From: an uncultured Acetatifactor sp.
Lineage (GTDB): Bacteria; Bacillota; Clostridia; Lachnospirales; Lachnospiraceae
Direction of reading: 5' to 3'
Length of the DNA: 14,851 nucleotides
Assembly (NCBI GenBank): GCA_910585805.1
Contig: CAJUFB010000091.1
Span: 1-14,851, forward strand
Numbering within the stretch: the stretch's first letter is position 1; each line of letters starts with the position of its first letter. Shown here piece by piece: positions 5,756 through 14,090 of the stretch. The notes beneath the pieces were generated by a model that saw nothing but the letters and a program-made list of their open reading frames with translations, did not search any database and was not told where the DNA came from. The position numbers and the translations under genes are program-made.

Positions 5756-7678
5756 TCAAATATCCAGTTCCGCATCCACCGCATGATTATAGATGAAAGT
5801 CTTTCTGGGAGGCACTTCCGTGCCCATGAGCAGCTCCGTCACTTCGGAAGCCATCCTGGCATCTTCGATTTCCACCAGCTTCATCCGCCGGGTCTCCGGG
5901 TTCAGCGTGGTCTCCCAGAGCTGTTCCGCATCCATCTCGCCCAGACCTTTGTACCGCTGCAGGGTAAAGGGGCTCTTATGGTTTTTGCGGTATTTCTCCA
6001 GAGCCTTGTCGTCGTACAGGTACTGCTCCTGTCCCTTGGAGGGCATGGCCTTATACAAGGGTGGCATGGCGATGTACACATGTCCTTCGAAAATCAACTC
6101 CGGCATAAAGCGGTAGAACAGGGTCAACAGCAAAGTGGAGATATGGGCGCCGTCCACGTCCGCATCGGCCATAATGATAATCTTGTCATAGCGCAGCTTC
6201 TTGATATCAAAGTCATTTCCGTAGCCTTCTGAGAAGCCGCAACCGAAAGCATTGATCATGGTCTTGATCTCCGCATTGGCCAGCACCTTGTCAATGCTCG
6301 CCTTCTCCACGTTCAGAATCTTACCCCGGATGGGAAGGATGGCCTGGAACATCCGGTTTCTCGCCATCTTTGCGCTGCCCCCGGCGGAATCTCCCTCTAC
6401 GATAAAGATTTCACATTTGGAAGGGTCCTTGGACTCACAGTTGGCAAGCTTTCCATTGGAATCAAAGGAGAATTTCTGTTTGGTCAGCATATTCGTCTTG
6501 GCGCGCTCTTCCGATTTGCGGATTTTTGCCGCTTTTTCCGCACAGCCGATGATGTTTTTCAGGGTATCCAGGTTCCGGTCAAAGATGCGGACGATTTCCT
6601 CGCCAGTGACTTTGGACACCACCTTTGCAGCATCCTGATTGTCCAGTTTGGTCTTGGTCTGGCCCTCAAATCTGGGGTCCGGGTGCTTGATAGAGATGAC
6701 TGCCGTCATACCGTTTCGCACATCCGCCCCCGTGAAATTGGCATCCTTTTCCTTTAAGATACCAATCTGCCTTGCATAGGTGTTGATCACATTGGTAAAC
6801 ATGGTCTTAAAGCCGGTGAGATGGGTTCCGCCTTCCGAATTGTAAATATTGTTGCAGAAGCCCAGGACATTTTCGTGGAACTCGTTGATGTACTGGAACG
6901 CTGCCTCCACGGCAATGCCCTCGCTCTCTCCCTTGAAATAAATCACGTCATGCACGGTTTCCTGGGACTTGTTCATATCCTTCACGAAGCCGGTAATGCC
7001 GTCGGGCTCATGGAAGGTAAGTACTTCTGCCTCTTCCCTGCGCCTGTCCTCAAAAATGATCGTCAGATTCGGGTTCAGATAAGCGGTCTCATGAAGGCGG
7101 CTTTTCACGTCGTCCTCCTTGAAACGGGTCTTGTCAAATATGGTGTCGTCCGGCAGGAAATTGATAATGGTTCCCGTTTCCCTCGTCTTGCCCACCACGG
7201 GGAGAAGCCCGTCTTCCAGCGGGATGATGGGATTGCCTCTCTCGTATTTGTCCTCATAAATAAAGCCGCCTGTTTTGACCTTCACAGTCAATCTGGTGGA
7301 AAGCGCGTTGACTACGGATGAGCCTACACCGTGCAGCCCTCCGCTGGTCTTGTAAGCGGCATTGTCGAATTTTCCGCCTGCGTGAAGGGTTGTAAATACC
7401 AACCGCTCCGCGCTGATTCCTTTTTCATGCATCCCCACCGGAATGCCTCTTCCGTTGTCCGAGACTGTGGCGGAACCGTCCGCTTCCAGGATGACCCGGA
7501 TGGTATCGCAGAATCCCGCCAGATGTTCGTCCACGGAATTGTCCACAATCTCATAGATCAGATGGTTGAGGCCCTTGGTGGAAACGCTTCCGATATACAT
7601 GCCCGGACGCTTCCGCACGGCCTCCAGCCCCTCCAGCACCGTGATGCTGGAGGCATCATAATTGTTTGTATTTGCCAT
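5756..7678 (-). CDS. gyrB/parE: Type IIA DNA topoisomerase B subunit (GyrB/ParE family)
   Basis: A 640-residue ATPase/TOPRIM subunit of a type II topoisomerase, which works with a GyrA/ParC-type subunit to pass one DNA duplex through another. The GHKL ATP site has YEIVDN with Glu43 and Asn47, DNGRGIP at 74-80 and GGLHGVG at 113-119. The transducer has the QTK loop with Lys342. The TOPRIM domain has EGDSAGG at 428-434 and DADVDG at 505-510, and QRYKGLGEM lies at 574-582. RGKILNVEKA and the ending LDI are GyrB-like. However, the gene is not beside dnaN/recF, and the N-terminal STKGLNHLIYE resembles the second, non-oriC copy that I recall in Lachnospiraceae, so topoisomerase IV is possible. I chose ATG 7678 because AGGAG lies 10 bases upstream; an in-frame TTG at 7720 is unsupported. 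No A-subunit gene lies adjacent. Confidence 0.93.
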   Translation of the reverse strand: MANTNNYDASSITVLEGLEAVRKRPGMYIGSVSTKGLNHLIYEIVDNSVDEHLAGFCDTIRVILEADGSATVSDNGRGIPVGMHEKGISAERLVFTTLHAGGKFDNAAYKTSGGLHGVGSSVVNALSTRLTVKVKTGGFIYEDKYERGNPIIPLEDGLLPVVGKTRETGTIINFLPDDTIFDKTRFKEDDVKSRLHETAYLNPNLTIIFEDRRREEAEVLTFHEPDGITGFVKDMNKSQETVHDVIYFKGESEGIAVEAAFQYINEFHENVLGFCNNIYNSEGGTHLTGFKTMFTNVINTYARQIGILKEKDANFTGADVRNGMTAVISIKHPDPRFEGQTKTKLDNQDAAKVVSKVTGEEIVRIFDRNLDTLKNIIGCAEKAAKIRKSEERAKTNMLTKQKFSFDSNGKLANCESKDPSKCEIFIVEGDSAGGSAKMARNRMFQAILPIRGKILNVEKASIDKVLANAEIKTMINAFGCGFSEGYGNDFDIKKLRYDKIIIMADADVDGAHISTLLLTLFYRFMPELIFEGHVYIAMPPLYKAMPSKGQEQYLYDDKALEKYRKNHKSPFTLQRYKGLGEMDAEQLWETTLNPETRRMKLVEIEDARMASEVTELLMGTEVPPRKTFIYNHAVDAELDI

Positions 7679-7728
7679 TTTTTTGTTTCTCCTGATTTTT
7701 AGCCTTACTTTCTTCTCCAATAAAACGG

Positions 7729-7956
7729 TTATGCCGGCTGCTCTGTTTTCAGCATTTCTTCTATTTCATGGTATAGCTGAGGAATATCTGATACCGATGT
7801 ATTCCAAACAATTTCATAATCCAAATTTCCATAATGATGTGCTACAAGATCTCTCATCCGCATAATCATTTTCCAGGGTATTCCGGTATGTGTTTCTTTG
7901 ATCTGCAGACAATAGTCCATTATTTTCATCAGTACTGTTTGATCTCTCTACTTCAT
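7729..7956 (-). pseudogene. Broken HEPN (DUF86/HepT-like) toxin gene
   Basis: The frame reads MK, stop, RDQTVLMKIMDYCLQIKET, and then jumps directly to HTGIPWKMIMRMRDLVAHHYG and a normal DUF86 C terminus, ending at TAA 7729. Intact HepT-like proteins are about 110-120 residues. Here about 40 residues are missing between KET and GIPW (junction near 7885-7895), and codon 3 (7948-7950) is TAG. The RNase signature RX4HXY is retained as RDLVAHHY (Arg26, His31 and Tyr33 when counted from the internal ATG 7929). A 66-residue product from ATG 7929 is conceivable but would lack the central helices of the four-helix HEPN bundle. The gene overlaps the MNT gene in another frame, as expected for a damaged toxin-antitoxin operon. 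Confidence 0.75.
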
Positions 7957-8236
7957 AAATAACGACCTCATCTTTCTTAATCTGTTCGAGGAATCGAATA
8001 TCATTTGATGTATCGGTGATCACATCTACATTTCCTCCAAATGCTTTTTCAAGTTCATCAATAAAAGCCGCTAATTGAAATAAAGATTGGATGTTTCCTT
8101 TTGATATAATAAAATCGTAATCGCTTGTCTCTTTTTCAGTTTTTTTTGCTCTGGAACCAAATAAAGCTACTCTATCTGCCCCATATTTTTCTGCAATTGG
8201 AAAAACTATCTTTGATATTCTTTTTATATCTGTCAT
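7814..8236 (-). CDS. MNT-type minimal nucleotidyltransferase (HEPN partner antitoxin)
   Basis: A 140-residue frame. Residues 1 to about 95 are a minimal nucleotidyltransferase domain of the MntA type, which in working systems AMPylates and silences the adjacent HEPN RNase. The catalytic pattern is present: FGSRA at 26-30, SDYD with Asp39 and Asp41, and a third acidic residue at Asp71 in NVDVIT. Family members usually end soon after the DEVVIYE segment (about 89-95). Here the frame runs on for about 45 residues through the damaged HEPN region in a different frame, giving an unrelated tail (STDENNG... to KFGL). The strong ribosome binding site GGAGG lies about 7 bases before ATG 8236. The segment is visibly richer in A+T than its neighbours, which suggests an acquired cassette. 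The domain call is firm; whether the product is still used is unclear. Confidence 0.8.
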   Translation of the reverse strand: MTDIKRISKIVFPIAEKYGADRVALFGSRAKKTEKETSDYDFIISKGNIQSLFQLAAFIDELEKAFGGNVDVITDTSNDIRFLEQIKKDEVVIYEVERSNSTDENNGLLSADQRNTYRNTLENDYADERSCSTSLWKFGL

Positions 8237-8367
8237 CCTGCCCCTCCATTTATTACACTTATACTGCAGACAACATAAATGTTCAGCAGCTTTTTATCAT
8301 ATCCATTCGTCTCCCTGCAAATTGCAATTTACCAGGAATCGTAAAGTTCAGAGATATCGTTTTGATG

Positions 8368-8568
8368 CTAAACAACCATCTCAAGGATCCGTTTTCCGTC
8401 CAGTACGATTTCCCGCATTCCAGTCTGCTTCTTCTTATTGAAACTAAAGCTTAATAAATATCCTGTACTTAGTCCATAAATTTCCAGGTAGTCTGATAAC
8501 TGTATTTCCCCTTTTCTGTTGTATTCCAACTGCAGTTCAAACCAAAGCACATAAGTGACAAATGCTTC
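8368..8568 (-). pseudogene. C-terminal remnant of an AAA-ATPase-like/PD-(D/E)XK nuclease protein
   Basis: An open frame of about 66 codons without a good start, ending at TAG 8368. It carries KGEIQLSDYLEIYG, then GYLLSFSFNKKK and REIVLDGKRILEMVV. From memory this matches the C terminus of the PDDEXK_9 nuclease domain found in the large ATP-binding (AAA-ATPase-like) proteins that are numerous in Lachnospiraceae and Bacteroides. The place where the family has an E-x-K motif reads ELQ here. The N-terminal ATPase and most of the nuclease are missing. The fragment begins immediately after, and in the same frame as, the degV stop codon (8569-8571), which suggests a deletion or recombination breakpoint. 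No ribosome binding site supports expression. Confidence 0.55.
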
Positions 8569-9438
8569 TCAAACCACAATCTTTTTACAGCACGCAAACG
8601 CCAGAGCCCCCGGCCCGATGTGGCAGGCTACGCTTAGAGACAGGGGATCAATATGGATATCGTACCCGGGAAACTGTGCCAGAATCTCTTCCTTATAAGC
8701 CTCGGCTGCCTCCCGGTTTGCCGTATGGGCAATCTGCAGCCAGATATGCTTATCCTCCGTCATTCCGCCGAATCTGCTCTCAATATCGTTTTTGATGGCA
8801 TTGATCATGATGCTCTTGCCCTGATTGGTGGTTCTTGCCTTTGCGAAGGCGTCCAGCTTCTCGCCCTGAATCTGCAGTACCGGCTTCAGACGAAGCATGG
8901 TGCCGATTGCCGCAGCCGCCGGGGTTATCCGTCCGCCTTTTTTCAGGTAATACAGCGTATCCAGCATGATATAGATGCTGCTGTTAAACTTGTCCGCCTC
9001 CAGAAATTCCTTGATTTCCTTCGCATTCCTTCCTTTGGCAGCCAGAAGCTTTGCATCCAGGCAGGACTGGCGCTGGGTAACGGAAATCCGTTGATTATTT
9101 ACCACCTGGACCCTGCCCTGATAGTCCTCTGCAAGGATTAAGGCGCTCTGGCAGGAACCGGAGAGACCGCTGCTCATGGGGATATGGACTATTTCGTCAT
9201 AGTCCCTTAAAAGGCCGTCCCACAGCTTCATAACCGATTCCGGACTGGGCTGGCTGGTTCCGATATTCGCCCCGGAAGAGAGTTTCTCATAGAATTCCTC
9301 CTGGCTCAGGTCGATATCCTCGAAAAAGGTTTCCTCATTGATCATAAAAGGCATTGGCAGGACATACACGCCAAGCTCTTTGGCGGCTGCCTGGGTGATT
9401 CCGCTGTTACTGTCTGTTACAATTGCTACATTAGGCAT
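8569..9438 (-). CDS. DegV family fatty-acid-binding protein (FakB-like)
   Basis: A 289-residue DegV/EDD-fold protein. Proteins of this family (FakB) hold one fatty acid and present it to the kinase FakA for phosphorylation. The motifs seen are the N-terminal VTDSNSGI, the lipid head-group motif TSQPSP near 59-64, the IPMSSGLSGSC loop, YYLKKGGRI, and the C-terminal SVACHIGPGALA. All family-defining elements are present and the length is normal. GAGGG about 7 bases upstream supports ATG 9438. A FakA homologue lies further upstream on the same strand (11938-13683), separated by recG. Fatty-acid specificity cannot be read from sequence. The 245 bases between this gene and recG hold no recognisable gene; a minor inverted repeat there lacks a T run. 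Confidence 0.9.
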   Translation of the reverse strand: MPNVAIVTDSNSGITQAAAKELGVYVLPMPFMINEETFFEDIDLSQEEFYEKLSSGANIGTSQPSPESVMKLWDGLLRDYDEIVHIPMSSGLSGSCQSALILAEDYQGRVQVVNNQRISVTQRQSCLDAKLLAAKGRNAKEIKEFLEADKFNSSIYIMLDTLYYLKKGGRITPAAAAIGTMLRLKPVLQIQGEKLDAFAKARTTNQGKSIMINAIKNDIESRFGGMTEDKHIWLQIAHTANREAAEAYKEEILAQFPGYDIHIDPLSLSVACHIGPGALAFACCKKIVV

Positions 9439-9683
9439 ACGCTTCCCTCATTTCCGCATGTACGCTTCGCCGCCCTGCCCTGTGTCACAGGCATATTTGC
9501 GGCTGCATGCTGCTTTATATGTCTTCTGTCTTTTCGGGTTTATTTTCCCGTATATCGAAGATGTACTCTGCTCTTCGCATCTGGCCGAACCGGGTCTTTA
9601 TTGACAAAACAACTCTGGTATTACAAATGATCTTCTGCGCAGGTTGAGTGCCGGCTGTGCCGATTTCATGTATTATTTTACTG

Positions 9684-11753
9684 TTATATCGAACGAAAGT
9701 CAACACTGTTTGCGGCAGCAGCAGAAAGGTGCTCCCGCAGAGCGGCATTTTCCTGCTTCGCCAGTTCCGGGTCTTCCCGCAGGAGTTTCTCCACCGCATC
9801 CGATGCCAGCTTCAGCACGGGAGCATCCGTATAAATGTCTCCCATACGGAAAGAAAACTCGCCGCTCTGCCGGATACCGAACAAATCTCCGGGGCCCCGC
9901 AGCTTCAGGTCCTCCGATGCAATAAAGAAGCCGTCGTTGGATTTGTTCAGAATCTTCAGGCGCTCCATGGTGTCTTCCTTCTCGTCTCCGCTGACAAAGA
10001 TACAGTAGCTCTGATGCTCCCCTCTTCCCACTCGTCCCCGCAGCTGATGCAGCTGTGCAAGGCCGAAACGTTCCGCATTTTCCACCATCATCACGGTAGC
10101 GTTGGGAACGTTGATCCCCACCTCGATAACCGTGGTGGATACCAGCACATCCAGTGTCTGCGCCGCAAATTCTTCCATGATCCTGTTTTTGTCAGCCGGA
10201 CGCATTTTGCCGTGCAGATAGGCGATGCGTATTCGGGGAGGCAGCGTTCCTTTCAGCTTCTCCGTGTAATCCACCACATTTTCCAGGGAAAGCCCGCTTT
10301 CGGATTCCGGGTCGCCCTCCACCTGGGGGCATATGACATATACCTGTCTTCCCTTGTCCACTTCTCCGATGATGAATTTATAGGCATTGGGACGCCAGGA
10401 AGTATTGACCACACAGTTCCTGATGGGCAGCCGCTCCGCAGGCAGCTCATCGATGACGGAGATATGGAGGTCTCCGTACAAAATAATGGCAAGGGTCCTG
10501 GGAATGGGTGTGGCGCTCATCACCAGAATATGCGGCTCATTTCCTTTCTCTGCCAGATGCTCCCGCTGCCTGACGCCGAAGCGGTGCTGCTCGTCTGTAA
10601 CCACCAGCGCCAGATGGCTGTATTGCACCCTTTCCTGTATCAGTGCGTGAGTGCCTATGACCAGATTCGCCTCACCGGAAGCAATCTTCCCATAGACCTC
10701 CTTTTTCTCTTTTGCGCTCATGGAGCCGACCAGAAGCACGGGACGGAAAATCAGCCCGTACTTTTGAATATAACCCTGAATCGTCTCATAATGCTGTACC
10801 GCCAGTACCTCCGTAGGCGCCATCAGGGCTCCCTGATAACCGTTAGCGGCAGCCGTCAGCAGCGCCAGTACCGCCACAATGGTTTTCCCGGAGCCTACAT
10901 CGCCCTGAATCAGACGGTTCATGCAGTAAGGGCTGTTGAGATCTTCCTTTATTTCCATCCATACCTTTTCCTGTGCCCCGGTCAGCGGAAAAGGAAGGCG
11001 TTCCAGAAAACGGGCTGCATCGGCTGTTTCCGGCATCCTGTAATGATTCTCCAGCTGCTCACTGAACTCCTTATTTTTCCGCATCAGAAACAGAAAGGTA
11101 AAAAATTCGTCAAAAACCAGCCTCTTTCTCGCTTTTATCATGGAATCGTAGTCATCCGGGAAATGGATGGTTTCCACTGCTTCCCGCTCCGAGATCAGCT
11201 GATTTTTTTCCAGAAGCTCCCGGTTATAGTATTCCGGCTCGAATTCACAGAGAGACAGCGCCTGTCTCATATATTTCTGCATCGCATGGTCTGTCAGCCC
11301 TTTGGTGAGGGAATAACGTGGAATGAGCCGGCCGGTCAGATTCTGATACTCCTCCATTGAGAATATCTTCGGCTGCTCCATAATCCTGGCTGTTCCGCGG
11401 CTCTGCACCATGCCCCGGAAGATATAGAAGCCGCCCCTTTTCAGAGTCTTCTTCAGGAAAGGCATATTGTAAAAGGTCAGCTGCAGGCTTCCGGAAGAAT
11501 CGGCAATCTTCACGTTGAGGATATGAAGCTTTCCGGTTCTTTTCTCATTGGGAATTCCGGAGACTGCGGCATGGACGGCGCAGACTGATCCGGGAGACAG
11601 TCTGGCGATTTCCACGAATTCCCCGTAGGTCTCATAATCTCTCGGATATGCGGCGAGCAGATCGCCTGTGGTATGAATATTCAGTTTTGCGAGCAGGCTG
11701 CATGTCTTCTCGCCTACCCCTTTTATCTCCGTGACAGAGGAACTTTTCTCCAT
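9684..11753 (-). CDS. recG: ATP-dependent DNA helicase RecG
   Basis: A 689-residue superfamily 2 helicase that remodels stalled replication forks and branch-migrates Holliday junctions. It begins with a helix-hairpin-helix-like KGVGEKT (11-17), then the wedge/OB domain (about 50-150) that binds the fork. The motor has Walker A GDVGSGKT at 284-291, DEQH at 387-390, SATPIPRT at 413-420, TVIEVGINVPNA at 541-552 and motif VI QLRGRVGRG at 570-578. The C-terminal region has LKLRGPGDLFG. Length and motif set are complete. GGAGG six bases before ATG 11753 fixes the start. It lies 184 bases downstream of fakA on the same strand, with a possible terminator between, matching the rpmB-yloU-yloV-recG neighbourhood of Firmicutes. 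Confidence 0.96.
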   Translation of the reverse strand: MEKSSSVTEIKGVGEKTCSLLAKLNIHTTGDLLAAYPRDYETYGEFVEIARLSPGSVCAVHAAVSGIPNEKRTGKLHILNVKIADSSGSLQLTFYNMPFLKKTLKRGGFYIFRGMVQSRGTARIMEQPKIFSMEEYQNLTGRLIPRYSLTKGLTDHAMQKYMRQALSLCEFEPEYYNRELLEKNQLISEREAVETIHFPDDYDSMIKARKRLVFDEFFTFLFLMRKNKEFSEQLENHYRMPETADAARFLERLPFPLTGAQEKVWMEIKEDLNSPYCMNRLIQGDVGSGKTIVAVLALLTAAANGYQGALMAPTEVLAVQHYETIQGYIQKYGLIFRPVLLVGSMSAKEKKEVYGKIASGEANLVIGTHALIQERVQYSHLALVVTDEQHRFGVRQREHLAEKGNEPHILVMSATPIPRTLAIILYGDLHISVIDELPAERLPIRNCVVNTSWRPNAYKFIIGEVDKGRQVYVICPQVEGDPESESGLSLENVVDYTEKLKGTLPPRIRIAYLHGKMRPADKNRIMEEFAAQTLDVLVSTTVIEVGINVPNATVMMVENAERFGLAQLHQLRGRVGRGEHQSYCIFVSGDEKEDTMERLKILNKSNDGFFIASEDLKLRGPGDLFGIRQSGEFSFRMGDIYTDAPVLKLASDAVEKLLREDPELAKQENAALREHLSAAAANSVDFRSI

Positions 11754-11874
11754 GGAATCCCTCCCGCGTCGCTCCCATTGTATGACGCTTCTTAACTGTC
11801 TTCTGCAGAAGCACTCACCTGTTACATATTTTCAATCCATTTATTCACTGACTGCGTTGGAACAGACAGCTGCT

Positions 11875-11902
11875 AAGAAAAGGAGACAGCACATCGTCTG
11901 CC
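11875..11902 (-). terminator. Possible weak terminator downstream of fakA
   Basis: On the minus strand, GGCAGAC pairs with GTCTCC (one bulged base) around an 8-base loop and is followed by TTTTCTT. The stem is short, so it may only attenuate transcription into recG. Confidence 0.4.
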
Positions 11903-11937
11903 TCCCCTGCAATAAAGTTCTTCTTCCTGACATTTCC

Positions 11938-13683
11938 TTATTCCACAGACATAATATAATAATAGATGGGCTGTCCGCCATACTGCAGCTCTATGTCGCA
12001 GTCAGGATAGCTTTCCGCAATCTGCGTACGGAAGCCTTCTGCATCGGCCTCATTAATATCGCTTCCATAATAGATACTGATCAGCTCGGAATCTTCTTTT
12101 ACCATACCTGCAATGGTATCCTTTGCCACTCCGCTGATATCACCGCCCACGGCAAGGATGCCTTTGTCGCCGATGCCCATGAAATCGCCCTTCCGAATTT
12201 CCTTATCGTCTATTACGGTATCGCGTACCGCATAGGTGACTTCACCGGTGCTTACCTTTTTGATCTCGCTGATCATATTTGCCTCGTTTTCGTCGGCGGA
12301 CATATCAGGAACAAAGTTGATAACCGCCGTAATACCCTGGGGAATCGTTTTGGTGGGGATGACCAGCAGATCCTTCTCCGCGGTCAGCTCCGCCGCCTGA
12401 TTTGCCGCCAGGATAATGTTCTTATTGTTAGGCAGCACGAACACCGTCCTGGCATTCACCTTCTCCACCGCTTCCAGAATATCCGCGGTACTGGGATTCA
12501 TAGTCTGGCCGCCTTCGATAATATGATCCACCCCCAGGCTCCTGAATATCTCACTCATGCCCTCTCCCGCGGAAACGGCGATAAATCCGTAGTCTTTGAG
12601 CGGCTCTTCCGGCGCCGTCTGAGATGTCTCAGCCGTCCCGGCAGGAGCTTCCGGCTTTAAAGCGTTTTCTGCCACCGCGGTTTTCCCGCTTTCCTTTGCG
12701 GACATTTTGAACAGCTTCTCCTGGTGCTCCAGGCGCATATTGTCTATCTTCATGTTGGAGAGTGCGCCATACGTCAATGCCTTCTGGATGGCAAGGCCAG
12801 GGTCATTGGTATGTACGTGCACTTTCACGACATCCTCATCCGCCACACATACAATAGAGTCACCGATGGATTCCAGGAAAGCCTTGAAATCCAGTTCGGC
12901 TTTGATATTAAAGGGCTTATTCAGCATGATGATAAATTCTGTACAGTAGCCGAATTTAATCTCCACTTCCGCTTCCGCCTGCCTGCGGGTGTCACCCCCC
13001 GCTTTCCCGCTTTGAGCCTGGGCAGCCTTCCCGTCGACGGAAAGTGATAAATCGATTTCTTTCCCCAGAAAGAAGTCCACCGCACCGGACAGAACCTCTA
13101 TCAGCCCCTGTCCGCCGGAATCCACCACACCGGCCTGCTTCAGCACCGGCAGCATCTCAGGTGTCTGGCTCAGCACATATCCGGCATGCTCCAGAACGGT
13201 GGTCAGAAAGACTTCCATATCATCAATTCCGTCCTCCACCAGTATCTTCGCCTTATCCGCTCCGCCCCTGGCAACGGTGAGGATGGTTCCCTCTTTCGGT
13301 TTCATAACCGCCTTATATGCCGTTTCCACTGCTTTTTCAAAAGCTTCCGTGAGAATGGGGATGGTCAGTACCTTCTCTTCCTTAATTCGCTTGGTAAAGC
13401 CGCGGAGCAGCTGTGAAAGAATGACGCCGGAATTCCCCCTTGCGCCGCGGAGAGAGCCGCCGGAAACCGCCTTGCACAGGCTCTGCATATCAATACTGTC
13501 TCCCAGGGCGGATACTTCCCTTGCCGCAGACATGATGGTCATGGTCATATTGGTACCCGTGTCGCCGTCGGGAACGGGAAAAACATTCAGTTCATTGATC
13601 CATTCTTTTTTACTCTCCAGATTCTTCGCCCCGGCTAAGAACATCCTCGAAAGCATCCTGGCATCGATTTGTCTTAAACTCAC
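11938..13683 (-). CDS. fakA: DAK2-domain fatty acid kinase FakA / YloV family
   Basis: A 581-residue protein of the YloV/FakA family, the kinase that phosphorylates FakB-bound fatty acids to acyl-phosphates for phospholipid synthesis. The N-terminal DhaL/DAK2 kinase domain has NVFPVPDGDTGTNM at 33-46 with the magnesium-binding Asp39 and Asp41, and GSLRGARGNSGVILSQ at 76-91. The middle domain has YCTEF with Cys247 and VHVHTNDP with His289 and His291, the arrangement known to hold zinc in FakA. The C-terminal domain follows an alanine/proline-rich linker (about residues 330-360). I chose GTG 13683 because AAGGAGG sits 8 bases upstream; an in-frame TTG at 13704 overlaps that Shine-Dalgarno sequence. 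Only 13 bases separate it from the Asp23-family gene, whose stop codon abuts this ribosome binding site, so translational coupling is likely. Confidence 0.9.
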   Translation of the reverse strand: MSLRQIDARMLSRMFLAGAKNLESKKEWINELNVFPVPDGDTGTNMTMTIMSAAREVSALGDSIDMQSLCKAVSGGSLRGARGNSGVILSQLLRGFTKRIKEEKVLTIPILTEAFEKAVETAYKAVMKPKEGTILTVARGGADKAKILVEDGIDDMEVFLTTVLEHAGYVLSQTPEMLPVLKQAGVVDSGGQGLIEVLSGAVDFFLGKEIDLSLSVDGKAAQAQSGKAGGDTRRQAEAEVEIKFGYCTEFIIMLNKPFNIKAELDFKAFLESIGDSIVCVADEDVVKVHVHTNDPGLAIQKALTYGALSNMKIDNMRLEHQEKLFKMSAKESGKTAVAENALKPEAPAGTAETSQTAPEEPLKDYGFIAVSAGEGMSEIFRSLGVDHIIEGGQTMNPSTADILEAVEKVNARTVFVLPNNKNIILAANQAAELTAEKDLLVIPTKTIPQGITAVINFVPDMSADENEANMISEIKKVSTGEVTYAVRDTVIDDKEIRKGDFMGIGDKGILAVGGDISGVAKDTIAGMVKEDSELISIYYGSDINEADAEGFRTQIAESYPDCDIELQYGGQPIYYYIMSVE

Positions 13684-13696
13684 GATACAGTCCTCC

Positions 13697-14056
13697 TTAA
13701 TCAATCACTCTGACACCATCTACATAGATGTTGATTTTTTCGATTTGAATACCGGTAAACTCCTCTACCTTATACTTCACATTGCTGATCAGATTATCCG
13801 TGACAGCCAGGATGCTGACGCCGTAAGCAACAATGACATGGAAATCCAGAACAAGCTTATTCTGCCGCAGCGTGACGCTGATGCCTCTTGTAATGCTGTC
13901 TTTTTTCAACAGCTTCACCAGCCCGTCCTTTACGCTGACGCCGGCCATACCCACGATGCCGAAGCATTCCACAGCCACGCTTCCCGCGTACTGGGCGATT
14001 ACTTCGTTATGAACGACAATTTTCCCCATATGGGTATTCATAGAAGAACCTTTCAT
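13697..14056 (-). CDS. Asp23/Gls24 family envelope stress response protein (YloU-like)
   Basis: A 119-residue Asp23/Gls24 (DUF322) family protein. In Firmicutes these are abundant proteins linked to the cell envelope and alkaline or general stress, and the YloU type sits next to yloV. The family pattern is clear: MGKIVVHNEVIAQYAG, VAVECFGIVGMA, the DGLVKLLKK segment, the VDFHVIVAYG-like strand (here LDFHVIVAYG), and an ending YVDGVRVI. There is no signal peptide or membrane segment. I chose ATG 14056 because GGAAGG lies upstream at a normal distance and the protein then begins MKGSSMNTHMGK, as relatives do; an in-frame TTG at 14092 would add unrelated residues. It is the first gene of the minus-strand cluster and is divergent from rpmB. 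Confidence 0.9.
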   Translation of the reverse strand: MKGSSMNTHMGKIVVHNEVIAQYAGSVAVECFGIVGMAGVSVKDGLVKLLKKDSITRGISVTLRQNKLVLDFHVIVAYGVSILAVTDNLISNVKYKVEEFTGIQIEKINIYVDGVRVID

Positions 14057-14090
14057 CCTCAACCCTTCCTTCCGCTTTTCAATTACACCC

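Noticed and set aside
7679..7720. 14-residue N-terminal extension of the topoisomerase subunit from TTG 7720
   Set aside because: The extension covers the AGGAG ribosome binding site of ATG 7678 and does not resemble the family.
9439..9683. Gene or terminator between recG and degV
   Set aside because: The only open frame is a shadow continuing from the recG end, and the CGAAGA/TCTTCG inverted repeat has no T run.
9648..11360. Long plus-strand open frame of 570 codons
   Set aside because: It is the antisense shadow of recG; the minus-strand protein has every RecG motif.
13684..13704. TTG 13704 as the start of fakA
   Set aside because: It would place the AAGGAGG ribosome binding site inside the coding sequence; GTG 13683 fits better.
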